From: JBEKHI01 sp050012355
GTDB lineage: Bacteria > Actinomycetota > Actinomycetes > Streptosporangiales > Streptosporangiaceae
Direction: 5' to 3'
Length of the DNA: 8,225 bases
Assembly (NCBI GenBank): GCA_050012355.1
Contig: JBEKHI010000371.1
Span: forward strand, 1 to 8,225
Within the stretch, counting starts at the first letter, position 1. Every line of letters begins with the position of its first letter. A program made the position numbers and the translations under genes. Under the pieces are notes generated by a model. It was given only the letters and a program-made list of their open reading frames with translations. It made no database searches and was not told the DNA's origin. This document shows, piece after piece, positions 1-5,821 of this stretch.

Positions 1-68
1 GCGGCCGTGCAGGAAGGCTCTTCTCTCTGCCGGCGGTGTGGCGCTCCCGCGGCGTCCCCTAGGGCACA

Positions 69-111
69 AGGCGTATCCCGGTCAACTGCGCGGGCGTGGT
101 CCGATACGCCT
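69..111. repeat. Inverted repeat, 9-bp arms
   Basis: AGGCGTATC at 69-77 is the exact reverse complement of GATACGCCT at 103-111, with a 25-nt G/C-rich loop. It sits about 60-100 nt past the stop of the minus-strand tautomerase-fusion gene. It could be a stem-loop terminator or mRNA 3'-end structure, but no U-run follows in either direction. The arms are long enough to be unlikely by chance at this spacing, but the function is inferred from position only. Confidence 0.35.
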
Positions 112-125
112 GGCCCATCGATGGG
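111..125. repeat. Copy of a CCATCGATGG-type palindrome
   Basis: CCCATCGATGGG (114-125) is a perfect 12-bp palindrome. The 14-mer TGGCCCATCGATGG at 111-124 recurs exactly at 5006-5019 inside the large hairpin at 4998-5051, and its core recurs in inverted orientation in the other arm. Both copies lie just beyond a gene 3' end, here 45-60 nt past the tautomerase-fusion stop. This suggests a small repeated extragenic palindrome family, although two loci in 8 kb is thin evidence. Confidence 0.4.
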
Positions 126-168
126 GTCGCCGGGTGGAGAAAACCAGCCTCGTGAGCTCAGCACCACA

Positions 169-984
169 TCAGCCGGCGGTGTTACGGCCGGCGGCGGTGT
201 CGGCGTAGATCTGGGCCCGGACGAAGTTGCCGTTGGCTATTTCGAATAGCCAGAGGTTTTCGACGGTCATGGTCGCCGCCGACGTCTTGCCGCGCGCGGT
301 GATCCGGATCGGCGCCACGAGGTGGGTGCCGGCGTCGAGGACGCGGCCGAGGTCGAGTTCGGTCCGGAACGATGAATAGTAGTCGTCGTAGATTCGCCGG
401 AAGAAGCGGTCGAATTCCTTCGGTCCCTGGATCGAGCCGCCGTAGGGGAGTGTTTCCGGGATTTTGAGGACGAACGTCTCGGGCAGCATGGACACGATGC
501 GGGTCCGGTCGTTGTCCTTGAAGAGCTCGGTCACGGCGTCGATCAGTTCAGGCTTGGTAAAGCTGCTCGTCGCCCCGGTCCGGGCACGAGCTTCCGCGGC
601 GACGATCTCGGTAGCGGACACGCCACTCGCGAACGAGAAGTTCGCCGGCGGCGTGAGGTGGATCATCGCGAATACGTCTTCGCCCCCGATACCCGGATCT
701 TTCCGCAGCAGGTCCACCAGGGTCTTGTAGAAGCGCTGCTTAGCCTGCGGGCCGCTGTCGATTCCCTCGGTGATGGTGAAGATGATGAAGTCGTCGGAGC
801 GCGGGCCGCCGCGAAAGTCGCGGTTGAAGATCATCTCGCCGGGCTCGTACTGGTGAATGAGCTGGAAACGGTCGCCGGGGTTCATCCCCAGCTCCTGAAC
901 GAGCGCCTCGTGTACGGCGGATGAGACCCCCTCGAGGTATTCCCTGGACTTGCCGCGCGCTAGGGAGATGTCGACGAATGGCAT
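169..984 (-). CDS. Tautomerase-superfamily / SnoaL-like (NTF2-fold) fusion protein
   Basis: A 271-residue, apparently soluble protein with two modules. Residues 1-130 match the Tautomerase_2-type family: the start is MPFVDISL, so removing Met exposes the Pro that is the catalytic base in 4-oxalocrotonate tautomerase, MSAD and cis-CaaD relatives, and the NFSFASGVS segment (115-123) corresponds to the family's usual NWSFG region. Residues 143-262 look like a SnoaL/NTF2 alpha+beta cone: an N-terminal helix (PELIDAVTELF), then a sheet ending VENLWLFEIANGNFVRAQIY. Each half is close to the usual length of a stand-alone member (about 130 residues). The start ATG (982-984) follows GGAAGGA at 990-996, 5 nt upstream. 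The divergent tetR and an operator within the promoter suggest induction by a small molecule. The substrate is unknown. Confidence is high for the tautomerase half and moderate for the SnoaL half. Confidence 0.85.
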   Translation of the reverse strand: MPFVDISLARGKSREYLEGVSSAVHEALVQELGMNPGDRFQLIHQYEPGEMIFNRDFRGGPRSDDFIIFTITEGIDSGPQAKQRFYKTLVDLLRKDPGIGGEDVFAMIHLTPPANFSFASGVSATEIVAAEARARTGATSSFTKPELIDAVTELFKDNDRTRIVSMLPETFVLKIPETLPYGGSIQGPKEFDRFFRRIYDDYYSSFRTELDLGRVLDAGTHLVAPIRITARGKTSAATMTVENLWLFEIANGNFVRAQIYADTAAGRNTAG

Positions 985-989
985 AGCGA

Positions 990-996
990 TCCTTCC
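990..996 (-). promoter_or_regulatory. Ribosome binding site of the tautomerase fusion
   Basis: GGAAGGA read on the minus strand, 5 nt before the ATG at 982-984. It fixes this start, which also exposes the expected Pro at position 2. Confidence 0.65.
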
Positions 997-1008
997 GGTC
1001 GAAGATAA

Positions 1009-1023
1009 CTTGCAAATCGCAAG
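1009..1023. repeat. Small inverted repeat in the tautomerase-fusion leader
   Basis: CTTGC (1009-1013) and GCAAG (1019-1023) are separated by AAATC. The element lies between the predicted -10 box and the SD of the minus-strand gene. It could be a second regulator site or a leader stem-loop. The evidence is only its symmetry and position. Confidence 0.3.
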
Positions 1024-1031
1024 CTAGACTC

Positions 1032-1059
1032 ATGGTATGTCGTACGGCATACTTGTCAA
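1032..1059 (-). promoter_or_regulatory. Promoter of the tautomerase fusion
   Basis: On the minus strand, a perfect TTGACA (1054-1059) and TACCAT (1032-1037) are separated by 16 bp. TACCAT fits the actinobacterial TAnnnT -10 pattern. The leader to the ATG would be about 40 nt and contains the SD. The opposite strand carries weaker boxes, TAGACT (1025-1030) and CATACT (1048-1053), 17 bp apart, which could drive tetR. The two promoters would then overlap face to face over one operator. Confidence 0.6.
1035..1052. promoter_or_regulatory. Probable TetR-family operator (18-bp near-palindrome)
   Basis: GTATGTCGTACGGCATAC is a palindrome with a single mismatched base pair (1040/1047) out of nine. 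It fills the spacer between the -35 and -10 boxes of the minus-strand enzyme gene and overlaps the candidate plus-strand -10 of tetR. A dimer bound here would block both promoters, the usual arrangement for a divergently transcribed TetR repressor. The binding protein is inferred from adjacency. Confidence 0.6.
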
Positions 1060-1080
1060 GCGAAGAGCAGGGGGTGCTGG

Positions 1081-1671
1081 ATGGGCCGGCGATCGGACGC
1101 GAAGTCGAAGATGATCAAGGCTGCCCGGCAGCTCATCCGCGAGCGCGGTTACCACGCGACCGCGCTGTCAGACGTGCTGGAGCTCAGCGCGACTCCGCGA
1201 GGCTCGGTATATTTTCACTTCCCCGGGGGCAAGACGCAGCTGGCGGTAGCGGCCGCCGAGTCATATGCCCGCGAGCAGGCCGACCAGATCGAGCGCGCGG
1301 CCGAAGGGTCGGACTCAGCGGTCGAACTGGTCAGGGCTTACGTCACCCGGGCCCGTGAGAACCTCATCAAGAGCAACTACGCGGAAGGCTGCACGATCGC
1401 GCCGCTGGTACTCGAGGGCGCAACCGAGTCTGACCTGCTGGCTAACGCCGTCAGCGCCGCGTTTTCCCTCATCATCGAAAGCCTGGCTTTCCGGTTCGCC
1501 CTCTTCGGGATGGGTCGAGCTAGCGCGCGAGAACTCGCCGAAGTCGTCGTGTCGGGCGTCGAGGGCGCGCTGATCACGGCGCGCGCGTTTCGGAGCCCGG
1601 CTCCGTTTGACTCGGTGCTTGCCGCCCTTGTGAACCAGGCCATCCAACTCGGCAAGGAGACTCAGCCATGA
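1081..1671 (+). CDS. TetR/AcrR-family transcriptional regulator
   Basis: A 196-residue one-domain-plus-ligand-domain repressor of normal family length. Residues 8-55 form the TetR DNA-binding region (KMIKAARQLIRERGYHATAL, then the recognition helix around TPRGSVYFHFPGGK). The helical C-terminal domain carries GCTIAPLVLEGA (103-114), resembling the GCPxAxLxLE signature of YxaF/LmrA-like TetR proteins, which often control resistance or detoxification genes. The ATG at 1081 follows a purine-rich AGGGGG about 7 nt upstream. The gene is divergent from the tautomerase-SnoaL fusion, and the 18-bp near-palindrome between them is the obvious operator. The likely roles are autoregulation and repression of the fusion enzyme. 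The ligand is unknown. It ends convergently, 66 nt from the kinase gene. Confidence 0.9.
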   Translation: MGRRSDAKSKMIKAARQLIRERGYHATALSDVLELSATPRGSVYFHFPGGKTQLAVAAAESYAREQADQIERAAEGSDSAVELVRAYVTRARENLIKSNYAEGCTIAPLVLEGATESDLLANAVSAAFSLIIESLAFRFALFGMGRASARELAEVVVSGVEGALITARAFRSPAPFDSVLAALVNQAIQLGKETQP

Positions 1672-1687
1672 GGATGTGCCAATCCTC
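1670..1687 (+). terminator. Weak hairpin at the tetR stop
   Basis: GAGGAT (1670-1675) and ATCCTC (1682-1687) flank a 6-nt loop and overlap the TGA stop of tetR. An alternative pairing uses CCAATC (1679-1684) with GATTGG (1700-1705). There is no U-run. The element lies in the 66-nt gap between the convergent tetR and kinase genes, so a transcription-end role is plausible but weakly supported. Confidence 0.3.
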
Positions 1688-1737
1688 GCGGCTTCTCTCG
1701 ATTGGTGACGAGGACACCCAGCGATCGGCGTTATGGC

Positions 1738-3336
1738 CTAAGGCAGTGCTTGTATCTGTGCGGCGCTCAGCGCTTGCTGGAAGACCTCGATGTCCTTGAT
1801 CATTCCTGGAAACCAGTCTGTGGGTCCGCTGTTGTACTCGGCGCGGCCGATCACCAGGCCGCCCTGGCCCGCGAACGGCGTGGTGTCGGTCGCGGTACCC
1901 TGCGCGTTGCCGTTGACGTAAAGGGTCAGCAGTCCGGCTGGCGCGCTGTAGACGCCCACGAGGTGGACCCACTGGTTGGTGGTCGGCTGGATGCTCGAGA
2001 GCGCGCGGATCCCGGTCGGGTTGGTGCCGTCGCTGGCGACTCGGGAGAAGGCCCAGGCGTTGTCGGTCTTCGCGTACTGCAGGTAGAAGCTGCTGTCGAC
2101 CGTGCCGTCCTGGCTGACCGCCGTGGCGAACGCGCCGGTACTTGTCAGGTACACCCAGGCGGAGACGGTGAAGCTGGCGCCAGGACCGGTGTCGAGCGCG
2201 ACGTCGGGCAGCGACGTGGCGCTGCTGGTCCCGTTGAACGACTCGGTCTGCTGCCAGATGGCCAGGGGTACTGGTCCGGTGACGCTATGGGTTGCGGTGC
2301 GGGCGTGGCTGTGGCTTGTGGTGCGGGTGGGGCTGGAGGCCGCGGTGGTGTGGTGCGACGCGAACACGGTGATCGCCGCGCCGGCCAGCACCAGTGCGCA
2401 GCACGACAGCAGAATCGTACGGCCGCGGCGGCGCGCGACCTTGGCCGGGGCGGCGTCGTGGGCCGGGCGGCTGGCCTGGACGATGAACGTCGCCGTTGTG
2501 GTGTCACGCTCGTCTAGCGCCCGCAGCGCGTCTTCCGCGCTGGGCCTGGCGGCGGGATCCTTGTTCAGCAACGCGGTGATCAGCGGAGCCAGGTTCCCGG
2601 CTCTGGCCGGGGGAATCGGGTTCTCGTGGAGCACGGCCTCGATGGTCGCGTTGGCCGTGTCGCGGCTGAACGGCGGTCTCCCCTCCACCATGTGATACAG
2701 CAGCGTCCCGAGGGAGAACATGTCGCTGGCGGGGCGGGCGCTGTTGCCGGTGATCCGCTCCGGGGCCATGTAGTCCACCGTGCCGATGAACTGCCCGATG
2801 AGGGTCAGGTTGTCGTCGGTGACCAGCATCGAGATGCCGAAGTCGGTGAGCACGATCCGGCTGTCGAACGAGAGCATCACGTTGGCGGGCTTGATATCCC
2901 GGTGGATGATCCCCGCGGCGTGTGAGGACACCAGCGCCGACAGCACGGCCCGCCCGATGCGGGCCGCCTCATCGACCGCCATCGGACCGCGGCCCGCCAT
3001 GTGCTGGGCCAGCGACCGGCCGTGGATCAGCTCCATGATGAGCCATGGTTCGCCGTTGTCGATGACGAGGTCGTGGACGCTGACGATGTTCGGATTGCCG
3101 CGCAGCCGGGCGGCGTTGGTCGCCTCGCGCCTGGCCCGGGTAAGCCGTTCGATCCGGGCGTGTTCTGGTAGCCCCGGCGGCAGGATGAGCTGCTTGGCCG
3201 CCACATCGACGTCGAGCATGGTGTCCATGGCCTGCCAGACGTTGCCGTAGCCACCGGAGCCGAGCTTGGCTATCAGCAGGTAGCGCCCGCCAACTTTTCG
3301 CTGTTCGACTTTGATCGGCTCCTGCCGCTGAGACAC
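1738..3336 (-). CDS. Membrane-anchored Ser/Thr protein kinase with extracellular LamG-like domain
   Basis: The product is 532 residues when started at the GTG at 3334-3336, which follows GGAGG (3341-3345). An upstream in-frame GTG at 3379-3381 would add 15 residues but has no SD, and those codons lie in AT-rich promoter-like DNA. A complete Hanks-type kinase domain spans about residues 18-275: Gly loop GSGGYGNV (26-33), Lys48, alphaC Glu71, HRDIKPAN (145-152), DFG (165-167), APE (191-193), Asp205 and Arg264. A basic stretch (RRRGR) precedes one transmembrane helix (about 307-326), then a Ser/Thr/His-rich linker. Residues 365-532 form a LamG/concanavalin-like jelly-roll (SFTVSAWVYL, WVHLVGVY, LTLYVNG, GLVIGRAEY). 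The predicted topology is kinase inside and LamG outside, as in PknB-like receptors but with a carbohydrate/ligand-type sensor in place of PASTA repeats. It is divergent from the permease. The ligand and substrates are unknown. Confidence 0.92.
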   Translation of the reverse strand: MSQRQEPIKVEQRKVGGRYLLIAKLGSGGYGNVWQAMDTMLDVDVAAKQLILPPGLPEHARIERLTRARREATNAARLRGNPNIVSVHDLVIDNGEPWLIMELIHGRSLAQHMAGRGPMAVDEAARIGRAVLSALVSSHAAGIIHRDIKPANVMLSFDSRIVLTDFGISMLVTDDNLTLIGQFIGTVDYMAPERITGNSARPASDMFSLGTLLYHMVEGRPPFSRDTANATIEAVLHENPIPPARAGNLAPLITALLNKDPAARPSAEDALRALDERDTTTATFIVQASRPAHDAAPAKVARRRGRTILLSCCALVLAGAAITVFASHHTTAASSPTRTTSHSHARTATHSVTGPVPLAIWQQTESFNGTSSATSLPDVALDTGPGASFTVSAWVYLTSTGAFATAVSQDGTVDSSFYLQYAKTDNAWAFSRVASDGTNPTGIRALSSIQPTTNQWVHLVGVYSAPAGLLTLYVNGNAQGTATDTTPFAGQGGLVIGRAEYNSGPTDWFPGMIKDIEVFQQALSAAQIQALP

Positions 3337-3340
3337 AGCA

Positions 3341-3345
3341 CCTCC
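3341..3345 (-). promoter_or_regulatory. Shine-Dalgarno that decides the kinase start
   Basis: GGAGG on the minus strand lies 4 nt upstream of the GTG at 3334-3336. The longer alternative start at 3379-3381 has no such sequence. The AT-rich run at 3347-3375, exceptional in this GC-rich window, is more like promoter than coding DNA, though I could not fix its -35/-10 boxes. Confidence 0.55.
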
Positions 3346-3428
3346 GTTAATCCTGTTTAAATTACTGGATAAAACGGTCACTTCGCAGGCCAGGCGGTGC
3401 GGTTGCGGCCATCGTGACCAGGTTGTGC

Positions 3429-3457
3429 TTGACCTCCGCCTCGTTGTTGCTCACGAT
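3429..3457 (+). promoter_or_regulatory. Candidate promoter of the permease
   Basis: TTGACC (3429-3434) and CACGAT (3452-3457) are separated by 17 bp. The -35 box is good and the -10 box is poor (3 of 6 to TATAAT). The predicted transcript would begin about 30 nt before the GTG start and include the SD GGGAG at 3483-3487. This is a tentative call. Confidence 0.3.
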
Positions 3458-3495
3458 TCAAGACAAACGACCGATAAACGGCGGGAGACAGTGAC

Positions 3496-4959
3496 GTGAG
3501 CGAAGCAGGATCGGTACCGTTCACCGAGACCAAATCCCCGGAATCCCCCGAGCGGCTGCATCGTGGCGCGCTGGGCCTAGTCGACATCTCCGCGTCCACG
3601 ATGGCCAACATCGGGCCGGCCTACAGTTTCTTTTTCAGCGCCGGGCTCATTGTGCTCACCGCGGGCATCGCGGCCCCGCTGACGGTAATAGCCGCTGTCA
3701 TCGCGATAGCCTTGCTGGGCAACACATTGTCGCAGTTCTCCCGGGCGCATCCGTCCACCGGCGGGTTCATCACGTTCGTCGGCAAGACGTTCGGCGGCAC
3801 GAGCGCGGTGACCACGGCGCTGCTGGCGGGTGCCGGGTACATCATCGCCATCGCGTCCGTGCTGGTGATCTCCGGCGGTTTCCTCAGCATGATCCTGCAG
3901 TACTACTTCAACTGGAACGTGCCGTGGATCGTGTTCAGCGTGCTGCTCACCGCCGGCGCGATCGCGATGATGATCCGGGGAGTCGGGGTCTCCACCAAGC
4001 TGGCGGGCTTCTTCTTCGGCTTCGAACTGCTCGTCCTCGTCGTGGTCTCGGTCGCCGCGCTGATCCAGCACGGCGGTCACCTGTCCGCCAGCCCGTTCGA
4101 GCCGAAGAACCTGAACAACGGGTTCAGCGGACTCGCCGCCGGGTTCCCGCTGGCGGTGTACCTGTTCATCGGCTGGGAGAACTCGGCCGCGCTGGCGGAG
4201 GAGACCAACAACCCGCGGCGAAACGTCCCGCGCGCGGTGTTCCTGTCGATCGCGCTCATGGCGGTTACCTACCTGCTGCTCACGTACGCGACGGTCACCG
4301 GGTTCAACTACAACAAGACGGCGCTCAGCACTCCGCTGATCCCGTTCATCAGCGTGGCGCACGAGGTCTCACCGGGCCTGGCAGTGGTGGCCTACCTGGC
4401 CGGGCTCACCTCGACGATCGGCGTGCTGATCGCCGCGGTGAACTCGCAGTGCCGTCTGATTTTCAACGCCGGCCGCGAGGGCCTGCTGCCGCGCTGGATC
4501 GGCCGGGTGAACGCGAAACGCCTGACCCCGGTCAACGCCATCTTCGCGTTCACCGGGATCGGCGGCTTGATTACCGCCGGCTGGGCCCTCGGTCACCTGA
4601 TCGGCGGGCACACCGGCAGCCTGAGCGCGCTGAACTTCTACGACGAGTCCGCGACCATGGGGACGATCCTGATCCTCGTCGTGTACTTCCTGGCCAACCT
4701 GGCGCTGCCGTTCTACTACCGGAAGTACCGGCCCACCGAGTTTCGCGTGATCCAGCACGGGGTGCTGCCGGTGCTCGGGATGATCGCGATCGTGATCCCG
4801 ATGTACTACCTGTGCAAGCCGCCGCAGGCGGATCCCTACGACTGGTTCCCGTTGCTCGCGGCGGGTCTGCTGATCGCCTTCATCGCCTACGCGGTGTGGC
4901 TGACCAGGCGGGACCCGGGCCTCGGCGACCGCGTCGGGTCGATCGTGGCCGACGAGTAG
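3496..4959 (+). CDS. APC-superfamily permease (amino acid/polyamine type)
   Basis: A 487-residue polytopic inner-membrane protein with about 12 hydrophobic helices, the usual length and topology for the amino acid-polyamine-organocation superfamily. The N-terminal cytoplasmic stretch (residues 1-28) leads into the first helix with the discontinuous motif around SASTMANIGPAYS (32-44). FIGWENSAALAEETNNPRRNVPRAV (224-248) is the signature segment with the GWExxxxLAEE core in helix 6 and the following loop. NSQCRLIFNAGREGLLP (316-332) is the conserved helix 8 to loop region of the family. The start is GTG at 3496-3498 with GGGAG 8 nt upstream. It probably imports or exchanges an amino acid or amine with a cation; the substrate cannot be read from the sequence. 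It is divergent from the Ser/Thr kinase, so shared control is possible but unproven. Confidence 0.9.
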   Translation: MSEAGSVPFTETKSPESPERLHRGALGLVDISASTMANIGPAYSFFFSAGLIVLTAGIAAPLTVIAAVIAIALLGNTLSQFSRAHPSTGGFITFVGKTFGGTSAVTTALLAGAGYIIAIASVLVISGGFLSMILQYYFNWNVPWIVFSVLLTAGAIAMMIRGVGVSTKLAGFFFGFELLVLVVVSVAALIQHGGHLSASPFEPKNLNNGFSGLAAGFPLAVYLFIGWENSAALAEETNNPRRNVPRAVFLSIALMAVTYLLLTYATVTGFNYNKTALSTPLIPFISVAHEVSPGLAVVAYLAGLTSTIGVLIAAVNSQCRLIFNAGREGLLPRWIGRVNAKRLTPVNAIFAFTGIGGLITAGWALGHLIGGHTGSLSALNFYDESATMGTILILVVYFLANLALPFYYRKYRPTEFRVIQHGVLPVLGMIAIVIPMYYLCKPPQADPYDWFPLLAAGLLIAFIAYAVWLTRRDPGLGDRVGSIVADE

Positions 4960-4976
4960 CCTGGCTGCTTCCAGGC
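4959..4976 (+). terminator. Hairpin directly after the permease stop
   Basis: GCCTGG (4959-4964) and CCAGGC (4971-4976) enclose the loop CTGCTT, starting at the last base of the permease stop codon. It has no U-tract. It may work with the much larger hairpin 22 nt further on as an end-of-transcript structure. Confidence 0.35.
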
Positions 4977-4997
4977 CTGCCCGGGGTCCCTGGCAAC

Positions 4998-5051
4998 CCC
5001 ATGGATGGCCCATCGATGGCGCTATCACGCCATCGATGGGCCATCCATGGG
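4998..5051. terminator. Perfect 24-bp-arm hairpin, probable bidirectional terminator / extragenic palindrome
   Basis: The arms at 4998-5021 and 5028-5051 are exactly complementary over 24 bp, with a 6-nt loop CTATCA. Each arm is built from smaller palindromic units of the form CCATSSATGG. It lies between the convergent permease (ends 4959) and vapC (ends 5094). This is the expected place for a terminator serving both, although U-tracts are absent, as is common in actinobacteria. A 14-bp part recurs at 111-124, so it may also be one member of a repeated extragenic palindrome family. Confidence 0.7.
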
Positions 5052-5093
5052 AGCCGGTGCCGCGATCCGGGCTCGCGCGCCTTCGTGGGATGC

Positions 5094-5504
5094 TTAGATC
5101 TTGATGACCTGGAGGCCTGGCATCTCGTCGTAGTCGGAGTCCTGGGTTGCGATAGGCAACCTGCCGGCGATCGCCGTCGCTGCTATCCAGCTGTCGTTCT
5201 TGTAGGCCTTCTTTCCTGCTTCCCGTAGCTGGGCCACTAGCGTCGCCCAAGCGTCAGCCACCGCGTCGTCGACCGGGAGCGGATCGAGGGATTCCGCGAG
5301 CCTGAGTGTCGCCAACCGCTTAGCCCGGACATCGAGTGTCTTGGCGCTGAGAACTCCGAGCCGCAATTCCGCGAGCGTGATGACGGACACGACGGATTGA
5401 GGCGGAATCTTGTCCGGGTCGAAACGGGCGTTCTCCAGACCGACGAAGATGCTCGTGTCAGCGAGCGCCTCCTGCTGCGAGACCTTGCTCGGCTGGCTAT
5501 TCAT
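5094..5504 (-). CDS. vapC: VapC-type PIN-domain toxin (ribonuclease)
   Basis: A 136-residue PIN-domain protein, typical VapC length. The acidic catalytic residues expected to bind Mg2+ are visible in order: Asp16 (LADTSIFVGLE), Glu46 (ITLAELRLGV), Asp104 (KNDSWIAATA) and Asp122/Asp124 near the C-terminus (ATQDSDYD). VapC toxins cut RNA, often tRNA or rRNA, and are neutralised by the antitoxin encoded immediately upstream. The start ATG (5502-5504) overlaps the end of the antitoxin gene by 8 nt. Its SD GAGGA (5508-5512) lies within the antitoxin's final codons, so the pair is translationally coupled. The gene ends 43 nt from the large hairpin at 4998-5051. All catalytic residues appear intact. 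The target RNA is unknown. Confidence 0.9.
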   Translation of the reverse strand: MNSQPSKVSQQEALADTSIFVGLENARFDPDKIPPQSVVSVITLAELRLGVLSAKTLDVRAKRLATLRLAESLDPLPVDDAVADAWATLVAQLREAGKKAYKNDSWIAATAIAGRLPIATQDSDYDEMPGLQVIKI

Positions 5505-5796
5505 AGGTCCTCACATCGTCGGTCGTTCCAGGCAGCATTTCCCTTAGCTCATCACGCAGCCCGGGATCGGCCCCGCCGCCGAGAGCGGCCAGACGGGCGA
5601 AGAGCTCAGCGGTTGGCATTGACCGTGGTCGCTCGGTCTGCCGTAGCGGGACAAGCCTCGCCACGGGCCGCCGATCAACAGTCACCGTCGCTGGCTCGCC
5701 CGCTTCGACCCGGCGAAGCACCTCGCTCGTGTGGTTACGGAGTTCGCGCACGGGCACCTCCCAGTCCCCGTCGTTGTGCCACTGGATATCCGGCAT
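5497..5796 (-). CDS. vapB: Phd/YefM-type (prevent-host-death) antitoxin of a VapBC module
   Basis: A 99-residue protein started at the ATG at 5794-5796 (an ATG at 5812-5814 would add six residues). The N-terminal part has the Phd/YefM DNA-binding fold signature VPVRELRNHTSEVLRRVEAGEPATVTVDRRPVARLVPL. The C-terminal tail (about 60-99, ending GTTDDVRTYE) is the likely toxin-wrapping segment. Neither start has an SD. The inner one has TACGGT ending 6 nt upstream, fitting a leaderless transcript, and the outer ATG lies inside a palindrome, so I prefer the inner one. It overlaps vapC by 8 nt and starts just downstream of the TIGR03086-like gene. Such antitoxins repress their own promoter together with the toxin. 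Confidence 0.85.
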   Translation of the reverse strand: MPDIQWHNDGDWEVPVRELRNHTSEVLRRVEAGEPATVTVDRRPVARLVPLRQTERPRSMPTAELFARLAALGGGADPGLRDELREMLPGTTDDVRTYE

Positions 5797-5802
5797 GCGA
5801 CG

Positions 5803-5808
5803 ACCGTA
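5803..5808 (-). promoter_or_regulatory. Candidate -10 box for a leaderless vapBC transcript
   Basis: TACGGT on the minus strand ends 6 nt before the ATG at 5794-5796, so transcription would begin at or next to the start codon. No good -35 was found 16-18 bp upstream. It would give vapBC its own promoter at the end of the upstream gene. Confidence 0.45.
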
Positions 5809-5821
5809 GCACATGTTCTAC
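5806..5821. promoter_or_regulatory. Probable VapBC autoregulatory operator (16-bp near-palindrome)
   Basis: GTAGCACATGTTCTAC is palindromic except for one base pair (5810/5817). It lies immediately upstream of vapB, overlaps the candidate -10 box, and spans the stop codon of the preceding gene. Phd/VapB antitoxins bind such symmetric sites in their own promoters. The assignment rests on symmetry and position. Confidence 0.45.

Larger units (their letters stand above)
1..168. other. Gene-free left edge with inverted repeats
   Basis: No convincing coding sequence was found here. A possible 80-codon plus-strand frame (7-249) runs antisense into the end of the tautomerase-fusion gene and has a Gly/Ser/Arg-rich translation with no recognisable domain, so it is treated as spurious. 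The stretch lies downstream of the minus-strand gene that stops at 169. It holds two inverted repeats, annotated separately, that could act as 3'-end structures. No tRNA-like cloverleaf was recognised. Confidence 0.5.

Noticed and set aside
175..205. CGGCGGTGT repeated near the end of the tautomerase fusion
   Set aside because: Two short copies within coding sequence encode a simple Ala/Thr/Gly-rich C-terminal tail. This is explained by codon bias.
7..249. 80-codon plus-strand frame at the left edge
   Set aside because: Low-complexity translation without a domain, no SD, and it overlaps the 3' end of the well-supported tautomerase-fusion gene on the other strand.
3376..3419. GGTCAC/GTGACC inverted repeat between kinase and permease as an operator
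   Set aside because: The arms are only 6 bp and far apart (over 30 bp), which is easily reached by chance in this composition.
4998..5051. Large palindrome as an IS end or replication origin
   Set aside because: No transposase, target-site duplication or rep/dnaA-box cluster is seen. Its position between convergent genes fits a terminator or extragenic palindrome better.
3924..5228. 434-codon plus-strand frame overlapping the permease
   Set aside because: It is an Arg/Asp/Gly-rich out-of-frame reading of the permease gene, continuing through the large hairpin into vapC antisense. High-GC DNA produces such frames routinely.
4369..5250. 293-codon minus-strand frame across the permease end and hairpin
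   Set aside because: Translation is charged and repetitive with no domain, and it crosses the palindrome and the end of vapC in another frame. The permease and vapC both have clear family motifs.
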